A DNA stretch of 64,000 nt from DASXRU01 sp034665305 (lineage in GTDB: Bacteria > Acidobacteriota > Blastocatellia > Pyrinomonadales > Pyrinomonadaceae): the NCBI GenBank assembly GCA_034665305.1, contig JAXDFZ010000014.1, forward strand, positions 186,001 through 250,000, read 5' to 3'. Shown in pieces: positions 6,816 to 15,952 of this stretch (its first letter is position 1; the number at the start of each line of letters is the position of its first letter). Below the pieces are notes generated by a model. The model ran no database searches and was not told the origin of the DNA. It was given only the letters and a program-made list of their open reading frames with translations. Position numbers and translations under genes: made by a program.

Positions 6816-9572
6816 ATGAGTGTCACAAAAAGATCGCTAGTCTTCTCGGCTATCCCCCAGGAAGGTGAGAGTTTTATTGGGTACCTGATACGGCTAACTG
6901 ACGTAAGTCACTATGACACCTCTTCCTGGATTCTGCAGTTGGCGAATCTTCGCGAGCGCCTGCACAAAGTCTCACTGGCGTTCGACGACCGATTGAACCT
7001 TACGCCGCTAGCTCACTTAACAGGCGTGGAAGAAGCCAAGTTAAAGAATCTCCAATACCGGCCTTCCACAACAAGGAGGCAGAAGTATGGTGAGTATTTC
7101 GTCCTTGCCGCGCCAGCTCCGAGAATGGCAATCAGGGCCCACCGGCCCAAGGTTTGCACCAAATGCCTGATTCAATATGGATACATTCGAAAGATCTGGG
7201 ACCTTGCTCCTGTTACCGTCTGCCCACTGCACCAGTGTTTGCTAATAGATGAATGTCCCAACTGCGCCCGCCCTCTTCCATTTACCCGAGGCAAGGTGAG
7301 TATTTGCCGGTGCGAATACGATTGGCGCAAGGCGCCGGTCATAAAAGTCAATGGCCCTGAGTTGGAGGTCACAAACCGAGTGCATTCGTTGTGCGATTTA
7401 CCAGGTCAAAATGCCAAGGCAGCATTCGACTTCCCAGACAATCCCTTAAATAAACTAAAGCTGAAAGATCTTTTCTTGGCCCTGTTCTTCGTTGCGAGCC
7501 AATACAGGTTGAACACTCATCTCAAATCCAAGAGAGTCCTCATAGTAAAGTTCGGTGGCAACCTGAGAAATGCAGATATTCATAGCCTTCTTTCTCGCGC
7601 CGCGCTCGTATTTCACAATTGGCCCACGAACTACTTCAACTTTCTGGAGTGGCGAAAGCAAAACTTGCAGTCGACAAAACATGCAGGCGGAGTCCGCAAA
7701 GACTTTGGCCCATTCGAGCATGCACTTTATACGCAACTAACAGCTAGTGCCTTTGATTTCCTGCGGCACGGGTTTGAAGAGTACATAACAACGACATGGG
7801 ACGGTGGTTACGTTCGAAGGCTTCGCCGGCTTGGTGTAAGGAAGCATCCCAACAAGAAATTCGTGTCGCTTGATGAGGCCAAAGATCTGTTGAAGATTGG
7901 CTCAGGGAAAATACATCGCTTACTGAGAGACGGAGCACTTACGGCGGTTATTCGTAGTCATGGAAGAACCAAAGTGGTGCTTATCGAAACCAGGAGTATA
8001 GAGAAGGTCAAGGCGGCGCGGGCGGAACTTTTGGACAGGAAGCAAGCAGCGAAGCGTCTCGGCATAAACATTATTCAAACGCAGGCTTTGGTTGAAGCAA
8101 ACTTACTGACGGAGCGCGGCTCGTTCGATTGCCGCAGCAGCGCGTTCTATAGCATTCAGGAGATTGATGGGCTCATAGCGAGAGTGGCTAAGTTCGTGCG
8201 GCCGGAGCGATCCGCAATCTCCGCGCAGACAATTGATTTTGCCCGGGCTCTCTACACGCTTGCCTGCCATCGCGACATAGGAGCGCCGGATTTCATTCGA
8301 TCAATCCTGAGACGCAAAATAAAGCCGTGCGGAACAAGTACACGACCCGGACTGAGAAAACTCAACTTTTATCGCCGCGACATCATTGATTACCAGAATG
8401 AGGTCTACAGGAGACGATACCCAAACGCCCTCAGCACCTATGAAGCTGCTGAATCATTAAAGACTAGTCCCCGAGTTATTCGATTTCTAATAAAGAAAAA
8501 ACTCCTGACGTCGCAGAGAGTCCGTTGGCATCTTACGGTTCCTAGGAGAGGACTGTCTGACTTTTCCTCGAAATATGTTTTGGCCACTACCCTTGCGTCG
8601 GAAGTTGGAAGGGCAACTTATTACTTAAACAAGATCCTCGATGTGGAGGGAATCAACCCGGTCTCGTCTTCAAAGTCTGAGCGACCCCAGAATCTGGTCT
8701 ACTTGAAGAAGGACATCGCCAAGCTAGACTTGTCCGCGGTTGTATTCGCAGGAGCCTTGCGTCTCGGCTGCCTCAAAACGCAATTGCAACGGGTTGGCAT
8801 ATCCGATGCAGCTAGGCTCTTGGCTACTACTGACCAAACAATTGAACGGTTAATTACGGATGGAGTCTTATTGCCGTGTAACTCTAAGCGTCGACCCAAA
8901 CGGCCCTATTGCTTCACTGGATACTACCTCCGTAAATTCAGCGACGGGAGAATTAAGAAGTACTTCGCTCTGGTGTCGATAAGTGTTGCGGCTCGGATGT
9001 TAGGAAGAACGGAATCCAGTTTCCGAGACAAATACGTTTCCACTGGTCGCCTCAACGTAACGAGGGTTCCTGGCGATGAGAGACCCTATCTTCGGCGAAA
9101 AGATATTGAAGAATTGAGGGCGTCAGAGAAAAGCATCCTAACTCCCGCGGCGGTTCGCACGCTTCTCAAAATCAGTGAAAGCCAACTCTTGAGATTAGTG
9201 AAATCTGAAGAACTCAAGCCCGTCTCTGGTCCCGACATCGATCGTTCCGCAGTCAATGTGTTTCTGAAGAGTGATGTTGAGAGGCTTCGCAAGCAAAGAG
9301 AATCGTTCAAAAGGAAACGCGCGCGCGAAGGCGGATCTGCTCGTTTCGGAAAACCAGCAGGTCCTAAACACGGCCCCGTGATCGAGGCCATAGCTGCGCG
9401 CGTAAATGCGCTAATGACCGGGGCCTTGGCTCAAGGAACCCGCATATCAGGAATAGCGATTCACAAGAAATTGCTGAGTGAGGGGTATGAAGTAGGCATT
9501 AACTCAGTATACGTTTGTTTGCGCAACGCGCGATCGTTGGGCGTTGGTTCGCCTTTAACAGAAAATGGCTAA
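6816..9572 (+). CDS. tnsD: TniQ/TnsD-family target-selection protein with repeated helix-turn-helix units
   Basis: The N-terminal 300 residues are a TniQ domain: the opening IPQEGESFIGYLIRLTD is typical, and a zinc-binding Cys/His set follows (CTKC near 113, VCPLHQ near 134, CPNC near 146, CRCEYDW near 165). The remaining 600 residues carry at least five excisionase/MerR-like helix-turn-helix units, for example SLDEAKDLLKIGSGKIHRLL, STYEAAESLKTSPRVIRFL, GISDAARLLATTDQTIERLI, SISVAARMLGRTESSF and LTPAAVRTLLKISESQLLRL. At 918 residues it is longer than Tn7 TnsD (about 500). TnsD proteins bind a fixed attachment site; the tandem HTH array suggests a long specific target, which is not identified here. 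Confidence 0.8.
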   Translation: MSVTKRSLVFSAIPQEGESFIGYLIRLTDVSHYDTSSWILQLANLRERLHKVSLAFDDRLNLTPLAHLTGVEEAKLKNLQYRPSTTRRQKYGEYFVLAAPAPRMAIRAHRPKVCTKCLIQYGYIRKIWDLAPVTVCPLHQCLLIDECPNCARPLPFTRGKVSICRCEYDWRKAPVIKVNGPELEVTNRVHSLCDLPGQNAKAAFDFPDNPLNKLKLKDLFLALFFVASQYRLNTHLKSKRVLIVKFGGNLRNADIHSLLSRAALVFHNWPTNYFNFLEWRKQNLQSTKHAGGVRKDFGPFEHALYTQLTASAFDFLRHGFEEYITTTWDGGYVRRLRRLGVRKHPNKKFVSLDEAKDLLKIGSGKIHRLLRDGALTAVIRSHGRTKVVLIETRSIEKVKAARAELLDRKQAAKRLGINIIQTQALVEANLLTERGSFDCRSSAFYSIQEIDGLIARVAKFVRPERSAISAQTIDFARALYTLACHRDIGAPDFIRSILRRKIKPCGTSTRPGLRKLNFYRRDIIDYQNEVYRRRYPNALSTYEAAESLKTSPRVIRFLIKKKLLTSQRVRWHLTVPRRGLSDFSSKYVLATTLASEVGRATYYLNKILDVEGINPVSSSKSERPQNLVYLKKDIAKLDLSAVVFAGALRLGCLKTQLQRVGISDAARLLATTDQTIERLITDGVLLPCNSKRRPKRPYCFTGYYLRKFSDGRIKKYFALVSISVAARMLGRTESSFRDKYVSTGRLNVTRVPGDERPYLRRKDIEELRASEKSILTPAAVRTLLKISESQLLRLVKSEELKPVSGPDIDRSAVNVFLKSDVERLRKQRESFKRKRAREGGSARFGKPAGPKHGPVIEAIAARVNALMTGALAQGTRISGIAIHKKLLSEGYEVGINSVYVCLRNARSLGVGSPLTENG

Positions 9573-11991
9573 GAAACACAATCGTAGAAATAAGTCACGC
9601 CGGAAGAAAGCCCGCGTAGCATCGGCTGATGAGATTTATCAATTTGGACCCCTGCGACTGGAACGGTCGGGCCGATTTGTCGCGTTAAGTTCGCATTGGC
9701 CGCCTGGTGAATTTGAGAAATACATCGCGCGTGTCAAAGCCCATCAGGAGCCATTTAGAAAGGAGATTACCGACGAGATCCAGGAACTTATCAAGATAAT
9801 GCGTCAATGCAATCCCTTGGAGTTGCTTTCGGTGTTAGCTTTCAAGAACGTTTTTGCGAATCCTGAAACATATACGGAATCTACGCACAAAGGCAAAGAG
9901 TCTTATGTCGAATATGCCCTAAGTCTTGCGCTGTCCATTTCAGATCCGAAGCTGGAGATTAATGCGTCCGAAGAGGCGATTGATCGCACGCAGGAATTGA
10001 TCGCAAAGATTTTCAATGATGTTGGATGGTTCTTTGCGACTGAACGCTTGCAAGAAGGCGACGAGACTGAGAGCGAAGTCCGCTATCAGTCAATGATGCG
10101 ATATTTAATGGTTCGTGGTGATGCGTATCCCGAACATTACCTTGACCTCGTTCGCGGATTGTTTGCTTCACACGACTCCTTTTTCCAAACGAATTATGGT
10201 TTTCTCACGAACGACGTAATTGAATGGATCGAACAGATTGAGGCGCAGCTAACGGACTCACTTTTCTCTCAGCTTGCATTCTTCTCGAAGCTTCGTGAAA
10301 CGCACAAAATCTACCAAGCATTTGTCGACGAAAAAGGGATCGACTCTTTTGACAGTCTTGAACAATGTATAGAGGAGTTCGATTCACTTCCGTCCGTTCA
10401 ATCTAAGAAAAAAGAACTCGATGAGCTACATAGTCAAATTAGTCCGCTGTTTCACGTAAAGCCTAATGACCAACTGCGCAAGGAGTTCTTAGAGCTTGTA
10501 AGCGTGAGGTTTGGCGACAATGAGGAATTTGGTTCCTTTGCGAAGTCGCCGGCATGGCCTACGAATGATTCCATAGTTAACCGACGCTCGATTATCTCCC
10601 TCAAAGACGCGCATTATTGTTTTGCGCCACAGATCCTCTATAGAAATCTGATCCAGTTGCTGGGGGACCTTATTCGAGAGAAAGACGAAAAATACTTCCA
10701 ACAGACTTTTCAAAAAGCACGCGCACGCTACTTGGTCCATCAGACCGCAAGATATCTGGCAGCGCTACTGCCAGGCGCCAGCGTCTTCCAGGAGCTTTTT
10801 TATCAGTTCCAAGACAACGAGAAAACAAAACGTGCAGAAACAGATTTGCTGGTGGTCTACGACACAAACCTTCTTATCGTTGAATGCAAGGCCGGATCGT
10901 TAACGACACCTTCGAAGCGCGGGGCGCTATCGCGGCTCAAACGCGACCTCAGCGAACTCGTTGACAAGGCCTATGACCAAGCTCTCCGGACAAAAACATA
11001 TATAGAAACCGCTGACGAGCCCAGGTTCGAATATGAAAACGGATCGGAAGCGTTAATGCTAAAGGAAAGGAAGCGGTTCGGTAACGTGTACCTTCTAAAT
11101 GTCACGTTAGATAGCTTGGCGCATTTGTCGTCGCAGCTAGGTAATTTGAAGAAACTAAATCTGATTAAGGGTAAGGAGTGGCCATGGTCAGTATCTCTGC
11201 CGGACTTGCGGGTCATAGCTGAGCTAGTCGAAAGTCCCTCAGAGTTTTTGGTTTACTTAAAGCGCCGCATCAGAGCCAATGACTATCCTCAGCTTCGACT
11301 ATGCGACGAACTCGACTTTTTCATGTACTACCTAAAAGACGGCTTGTATTTTGAGGACGGCCGTCTGGGTCGAGAGGGGAGCTTTGGATTGCACGCGTAC
11401 ACCGAGCGACTAGATCGTTGGTATGATTTCCAAGCTGGCCGCGTTTCCAGCGGCGAAAAACCACGACTCGAAATTCCCGAAGACTATAAGACGTTAATCA
11501 AGGGAATTGAGGCTACGCAAAAGCCCGGCTTCTCCGATGTGACTACTACGCTCCTTGATTTTGATGTCGAGGCCATGGAAGTCATTTTGGAAAACATTCG
11601 ACAAGGCAGGGCTATCTCATTGCGTGATGGAAGAGATCATGACCTCACCCTCGAATTTGAGAATTCGGGCTTAGGATTAACGACTCTGGTTTCGACAAAT
11701 CAGCAATCGCCTTCTCTCGCACGGGCTGCCGGCTATTCGTTGATGCGGAAGTATCAACTTAAGTATCCGAAGTGGATCCTTTTGATAGTCGACGCGTCCG
11801 GTGAGGCGAATACATATGACTTTAGATACTTCGCGTCACCGTGGCGCCACGACGCGCAGAAGGAACGGGAGGTAGCACACTACCGTCAACGCAAACTGGA
11901 GCAGCATTTTGCGCAGTTCGGCAAACCGGGTCGGAACGATCCTTGTCCTTGCAACAGCACACTAAAATACAAGAAATGCTGTGGAAAGTAA
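9565..11991 (+). CDS. NERD-like nuclease-domain protein with C-terminal SEC-C zinc motif
   Basis: The gene overlaps tniQ by 8 bp, so it is cotranslated with the transposition genes. The 808-residue product begins with a very basic tail (KKHNRRNKSRRKKARV), is mainly helical to residue 380, then has a PD-(D/E)xK-type core near residues 420-475 (ETDLLVVYDTN followed by LIVECKAG, the D...ExK pattern of NERD nuclease-related domains). It ends in a SEC-C motif, GRNDPCPCNSTLKYKKCCGK, a CxC...CC zinc knuckle. It could be a defence or DNA-processing factor carried by the element or an accessory transposition factor. Domain calls are good; function is inference. Confidence 0.6.
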   Translation: MAKKHNRRNKSRRKKARVASADEIYQFGPLRLERSGRFVALSSHWPPGEFEKYIARVKAHQEPFRKEITDEIQELIKIMRQCNPLELLSVLAFKNVFANPETYTESTHKGKESYVEYALSLALSISDPKLEINASEEAIDRTQELIAKIFNDVGWFFATERLQEGDETESEVRYQSMMRYLMVRGDAYPEHYLDLVRGLFASHDSFFQTNYGFLTNDVIEWIEQIEAQLTDSLFSQLAFFSKLRETHKIYQAFVDEKGIDSFDSLEQCIEEFDSLPSVQSKKKELDELHSQISPLFHVKPNDQLRKEFLELVSVRFGDNEEFGSFAKSPAWPTNDSIVNRRSIISLKDAHYCFAPQILYRNLIQLLGDLIREKDEKYFQQTFQKARARYLVHQTARYLAALLPGASVFQELFYQFQDNEKTKRAETDLLVVYDTNLLIVECKAGSLTTPSKRGALSRLKRDLSELVDKAYDQALRTKTYIETADEPRFEYENGSEALMLKERKRFGNVYLLNVTLDSLAHLSSQLGNLKKLNLIKGKEWPWSVSLPDLRVIAELVESPSEFLVYLKRRIRANDYPQLRLCDELDFFMYYLKDGLYFEDGRLGREGSFGLHAYTERLDRWYDFQAGRVSSGEKPRLEIPEDYKTLIKGIEATQKPGFSDVTTTLLDFDVEAMEVILENIRQGRAISLRDGRDHDLTLEFENSGLGLTTLVSTNQQSPSLARAAGYSLMRKYQLKYPKWILLIVDASGEANTYDFRYFASPWRHDAQKEREVAHYRQRKLEQHFAQFGKPGRNDPCPCNSTLKYKKCCGK

Positions 11992-12097
11992 GCTGTGACG
12001 TTTTTGCTGTGTATTCGATTAAGGACTATCATCTATCAGTAAACCCCTTCTTGGTTCCTCGTTGTTCTCCGCTCGGAGGTTGGTCATTCACACGGCC

Positions 12098-13330
12098 ATG
12101 CTAAACGACAAACTGGCGGACGTGCTCAGTAGCCTAATAGCCCACGGAGTCTGCGAAGACTTAAAAGAGAGTTGGTACTATGTTGACGAACCGCTCCACT
12201 ATCAGTTCTATACGCGAATCTACGTCGGCACGGCGTTGGAGCAGATTATCACCGGGACTGCATTCACTCCCGAGACCGCGCATCGCAAGACCATCTTTGA
12301 GGCTGTCGAGCGTTTCTGCGTGAGCGCGTCACTTCCAACTCGATTGAGTTCCGCATCCGAGGTCAGTCGCTTTTTTCCGCTTGCTCGTGCGCCTATACTG
12401 ACCGACGTGCTGCCGCATCAAGTAATTCGCGCGATCGAGTGCGACCAACTTGTTGGATCGGCTAAGAGCCACGACACCGTCCCGGTGCCAGTGCAACTCG
12501 TGACCGTTCCTTACACAATACCTTCAGATGAACCTATTCTTAGGGAGCCCATATCTACTGGAACCGCTTGCGGCGATACACGCGAAGACGCGATCCTTCG
12601 GGGACTACTTGAGTGCATTGAACGTGACGCAGTCATGTTATCGTTTTACGGCAGGCAATGCGTCGCTCAGGTTGATATTACTGCGGACAGCGAGCTTTGG
12701 CCCATCGTTGACGAGCTCGCACGCTGTCGACTCCGCTTAATTGTTGCCGACGTCTCAAGTACTGATTTCTGCGTGAAATCCTTTCTAGTTCTTTTGATCG
12801 ATGAGACAGAGTTTGGGCCAGCTTTAACCGCTGGCGCGAAAGCGGGCGTCGATCCAGTTGCAGCTATACGAGGGGCCATCGAAGAGGCCGTCCATATTCG
12901 GGCGTGGTTACGTGATCACTTGGCAGATCGCGACGGGCACTTCGAACAAACTGAAACCAACGAGCCCGCGACTGTTCACAGTTTTCTCGACCGGGCCCGA
13001 CTGTGGAGTCGACGATCGATGCTGTCTCACATCGACTTTTATAGTACAGCTCCCAGGCGACTCCTCGAGGAGTACACGGTTACCGAGGCCCACCGTCTTC
13101 CTGTTCTCGACGACCTGAAAAAAGATTTGTTGGCAATGGGTGCATCTGCATTCGTAGCTGATCTATCAAGCCGGTTCACGTGGGCGACTGACTTGTCGCT
13201 GTATGTTGTGAAGGTGATGGTTCCCACACTTCAGCCTTTGTTCATTGATGAATCCTACCGAATCTTGACTGGAGAGCGATTCCAACAGTTTCGGCAGCTG
13301 TACGACTCGCCTACGCACTTTTTTTTGTAA
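12098..13330 (+). CDS. YcaO-family cyclodehydratase (RiPP azoline-forming type)
   Basis: The protein (about 410 residues) is a stand-alone YcaO domain. The diagnostic ATP/Mg-binding stretch is present: STGTACGDTREDAILRGLLE followed by CIERDAVMLSF, then GAIEEAVHIRAW and a late SLYVVKVMVP strand. YcaO enzymes phosphorylate a peptide backbone amide to form thiazolines or oxazolines from Cys, Ser or Thr. The C-terminus (SPTHFFL) lacks the PxPxP tail of many azoline-forming members. ATG 12098 was chosen as the first ATG before conserved sequence; a GGAGG at 12075 is 18 bp away, so an ATT or TTG start nearer to it cannot be excluded. It converges on the synthetase gene with a 15-bp gap. Confidence 0.8.
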   Translation: MLNDKLADVLSSLIAHGVCEDLKESWYYVDEPLHYQFYTRIYVGTALEQIITGTAFTPETAHRKTIFEAVERFCVSASLPTRLSSASEVSRFFPLARAPILTDVLPHQVIRAIECDQLVGSAKSHDTVPVPVQLVTVPYTIPSDEPILREPISTGTACGDTREDAILRGLLECIERDAVMLSFYGRQCVAQVDITADSELWPIVDELARCRLRLIVADVSSTDFCVKSFLVLLIDETEFGPALTAGAKAGVDPVAAIRGAIEEAVHIRAWLRDHLADRDGHFEQTETNEPATVHSFLDRARLWSRRSMLSHIDFYSTAPRRLLEEYTVTEAHRLPVLDDLKKDLLAMGASAFVADLSSRFTWATDLSLYVVKVMVPTLQPLFIDESYRILTGERFQQFRQLYDSPTHFFL

Positions 13331-13345
13331 CGGCTCCTCCCCACG

Positions 13346-14965
13346 TCAGAGGTAAATTGCTTCTTCTGTATTCTCCAGTCGCATGCGAAGTAGCGCGCGA
13401 ACAGTTCCCAATGACTGCTGGATACGCTCAAATCGTTCACTAGCAATAACATCTTTAGGCGGGGGGCGCTGCGCTTCGAGCACGTCAAGAGCAGTCTGAC
13501 ATAACCACCGCACAGACAATCGTCCGGCCTTGGCGATGGCCAGGATCGCTTCGCTAATATGTGCATGAAACAAGTCGTGGACCAACCGATTTATTCCGGC
13601 CTCAATCCGTGGCATATACTCCCAGGTATGGGGGAATAGCCGAAGTCCAAGCTCTTTTAAAGGAGATTCAACAGCTACTCGATCCAGGATCGCATGATCA
13701 AGATCCCGAACGATAATCCTGTGAGGCACCCGATCTCGAAATTCTACATACACATTCTGAAGGTGAGGCTCGATTGCGATTCCGTACTGGATAAGAAGCT
13801 TCACCGGACCTTCGATGAGCACGCAGCAGTACCTGTACCAGCACTCCTGCAATTCGGCGTCAGTTAGATTACTCCACATGGCCACAGCACTCGTCGGACC
13901 GTACCAAAGATCAACTGCCGGCAGAATCTCATGTCCCCCTATAGGGATGGGCGTTCTCAGAATAGCGCTGACATGGGGCGCAAGTTCCACGTCGGCTATT
14001 GAAAAAGTCGCCACATCGTGTTGCACGGAAAAAGATGTAGGAAGTAGACCGGTGGATTGAAGGCTGGCCACCAAGGTGCTGATTGGGACTGCGTTTTGAC
14101 AATGCATCTGAAATATCAGACGTCGCGCACTTGTGATAACTACATTTGCCGCTAACTTAAGATGGTAGCCGCTTACTAATGAAAAAGTGCGAAGTGACAT
14201 TAGAGGTTCGCCTCTCAAATAAAGACCTGTGGGCAAAATACCGACGCCGAACGCGCGCCGCACGACATTGGAACATTCCAATTGCCAGGGGTGAATTGGT
14301 ACGAGCGGTGCGTGTTCCCAAGGCCTCGGTACGCCGAAGACCTGTCTGTTGCAGGTGGCCCGTTCGGGCAGAGCGACGGAGTTGTAGACTAGGTTAGGAG
14401 CTTCGAACAATGGGATTTCGACGGGTCGCCGGGATAAATGCGATAACCGACTTAGGTTAATTCCTTGCCTAAATTTAGGAAATGGATAGAGATTATGGCC
14501 TTCTGGATTTCGCTCAATGCTAAATACATTATCGCAAATTTGCGTTCTCGACAGCGCTAAGTCAGCGATCGTGTGTGCAAGACTTTGACGAAAGCATGCT
14601 TGCACCGTGTCCCAGTGCTGTGCTGTGAGATTGCCTCCGACTACATTGTGGAGCCAACTTATGACGTGACCGATAGCTAGGTCGGCGAGGAGTCTACCTC
14701 GATCATCTGAGGTCCAATGGATTTTGTACCGGGTGAAGCACAATGGAGTGGCAACAACATACGGGCGAAAGTACATCGGCGCGAACGCCGTCCCTTCCGA
14801 TGAACGGAGGAACTGCTCGCGGATCAGCGCCTGAAGTAGTCGGGACACATTGATTTCGACAGAACGCCGACGGACCAGTCGTAAGGTTGACGATGACAAT
14901 CTCTCCGATCTGCAAAACGCACGGAGTTGTGACGAGAGATCCTTGTCAACCCAAAGCGAGGGCAT
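13346..14965 (-). CDS. IucA/IucC-like (NIS) siderophore synthetase family protein
   Basis: The 539-residue protein has NIS synthetase landmarks: EGHNLYPFPKFRQG (family EGHPxHPxxKxRxG), PIHPWQLE (family P(V/I)HPWQ), a RTFSLVSGYHLKL segment with VVITSARR, and PHLQNVYVEF followed by RIIVRDLD (family EaHxQN...RDf). These enzymes adenylate a carboxylate such as citrate and join it to an amine or alcohol. The frame is open further upstream, but that part lies antisense-free inside the SagB gene in another frame, so ATG 14965 is taken; it overlaps the SagB end by 20 bp. In EGHNLYP the usual second His is Asn-Leu-Tyr, so substrate use may differ. In this RiPP context it may modify the peptide or make a separate product. 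Confidence 0.75.
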   Translation of the reverse strand: MPSLWVDKDLSSQLRAFCRSERLSSSTLRLVRRRSVEINVSRLLQALIREQFLRSSEGTAFAPMYFRPYVVATPLCFTRYKIHWTSDDRGRLLADLAIGHVISWLHNVVGGNLTAQHWDTVQACFRQSLAHTIADLALSRTQICDNVFSIERNPEGHNLYPFPKFRQGINLSRLSHLSRRPVEIPLFEAPNLVYNSVALPERATCNRQVFGVPRPWEHAPLVPIHPWQLECSNVVRRAFGVGILPTGLYLRGEPLMSLRTFSLVSGYHLKLAANVVITSARRLIFQMHCQNAVPISTLVASLQSTGLLPTSFSVQHDVATFSIADVELAPHVSAILRTPIPIGGHEILPAVDLWYGPTSAVAMWSNLTDAELQECWYRYCCVLIEGPVKLLIQYGIAIEPHLQNVYVEFRDRVPHRIIVRDLDHAILDRVAVESPLKELGLRLFPHTWEYMPRIEAGINRLVHDLFHAHISEAILAIAKAGRLSVRWLCQTALDVLEAQRPPPKDVIASERFERIQQSLGTVRALLRMRLENTEEAIYL

Positions 14966-15668
14966 AGATTGGCACTTCAAGGCTCGTTCGAAGGAAAAAA
15001 GCCTTTGCGAGTTGTTCGTCATGGAAGCCACCCAAAGGTGCCGCGCTGATGCCAGATGCTGCCGCTGCAAGACAGAGCGACTGCGCGATGTGACCCGCCT
15101 CGAGCAGAGCGAACCGATAAGCGCGCTCTCGGTACTTCCGGAAGGAGCGTTCCACGACTGCAGAAAGAATAACAGTAAGTGCTCCGGCAAGCGTAAATCC
15201 TTGCCCGAACGCTTCATCGATTGAGCGCTCATCTACTTCAGGGCTCAAGAGCTCCAACTGTCGTTGAAGAAAACAGTAATGATACTTGCCCTTTGGTATT
15301 CCAGAGCGAAGGTCATAAGGCGCCCAAAAGTACACCTCCACAGGATATAGCGCTCCCGCCGAGGGGTAAGGACGTAACGCGGGTCCTTCTACAGCGTCTG
15401 CCGACGGGCGCTCCTCAAGGCAACTTCGGCAAAACATCGCTAACGTACTAGCATTGACGCGCCTTTGAAAGTCGTACGATGTTCGCCGCGCTTCAAGCGC
15501 CGCTTGTAACGTCACGGGCTGAGTTTGAATTGGAGCAGGAAGGGAGAAATGTTCGAACCGCCGGTAGCACTTTTGCTGGTGAGCGAGCCAGTGCCGTGAT
15601 TCAGGAGCCGCGTCTGCTACCGTAAGCGAACTGGCCTCGTGGTACAGATGCCAAGCTCGATGAGGCAT
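14946..15668 (-). CDS. SagB/McbC-type nitroreductase-fold dehydrogenase
   Basis: The 240-residue protein is a SagB-type FMN dehydrogenase, the enzyme that oxidises azolines to aromatic azoles in thiazole/oxazole-modified peptides. It contains the early RRTSYDFQRR motif, the flavin-site stretch RPYPSAGALYPVEVYF, and the late KYRERAYRFALLEAGHIAQS followed by CLAAAASGISAAPLGGF. Length is normal for a free-standing SagB domain. The ATG at 15668 has only a weak ribosome binding site, so an alternative start nearby is possible. It lies 55 bp after the precursor candidate and overlaps the synthetase gene, so the three form one operon. Confidence 0.8.
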   Translation of the reverse strand: MPHRAWHLYHEASSLTVADAAPESRHWLAHQQKCYRRFEHFSLPAPIQTQPVTLQAALEARRTSYDFQRRVNASTLAMFCRSCLEERPSADAVEGPALRPYPSAGALYPVEVYFWAPYDLRSGIPKGKYHYCFLQRQLELLSPEVDERSIDEAFGQGFTLAGALTVILSAVVERSFRKYRERAYRFALLEAGHIAQSLCLAAAASGISAAPLGGFHDEQLAKAFFLRTSLEVPIYALALG

Positions 15669-15723
15669 AACTTCGCGAGCACTCGGTTACTGCGACAACT
15701 GTGTACGACGCAGCAAGCTGCGA

Positions 15724-15912
15724 TCACTCACCATCCGAAGAGGACGTCGCAACCGGATCGACCATAGTCGCAACTTGGCCAGCGGAACTGTGATTACAGG
15801 AGCAACTCCCCCCGTCGTTGGCAAAACGGGCGTCAGCTACCGTAGGATCGATACTTGCCCCCTCTTTGTAATTCAGCAAAGCACTTCCATTTTCGTTTTC
15901 AGAGTGATTCAT
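15724..15912 (-). CDS. candidate RiPP precursor peptide (62 aa)
   Basis: A consensus AGGAGG sits 6 bp before the ATG, and the gene leads the SagB-synthetase operon. The product has an acidic N-terminal half (residues 1-33, many Glu/Asp/Asn), fitting a leader, then NDGGSCSCNHSSAGQ at 32-46 with Cys37-Ser38-Cys39 and Ser42-Ser43 as natural cyclodehydratase substrates, and a Ser/Thr-rich end (TSSSDGE). The GGS-Cys pattern faintly recalls the trifolitoxin core; that is a weak resemblance from memory. There is no known close relative that I recognise. Gene reality is well supported by position and RBS; the leader/core border is not predictable here. Confidence 0.65.
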   Translation of the reverse strand: MNHSENENGSALLNYKEGASIDPTVADARFANDGGSCSCNHSSAGQVATMVDPVATSSSDGE

Positions 15913-15928
15913 AACAACCTCCTCAAGA

Positions 15929-15952
15929 GCCGAAACGCCGGAGTGTTTCGGC
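15929..15952 (-). promoter_or_regulatory. hairpin in the leader of the precursor gene
   Basis: GCCGAAAC (15929-15936) and GTTTCGGC (15945-15952) pair perfectly around an 8-nt loop, directly upstream of the AGGAGG of the precursor gene on the minus strand. It could stabilise the mRNA or gate translation, or be a dyad operator. Confidence 0.4.

Noticed and set aside
14966..15232. Upstream extension of the synthetase reading frame by 89 codons
   Set aside because: This part overlaps the SagB gene in another frame, shows no family sequence and would move the start far from the first conserved motif.
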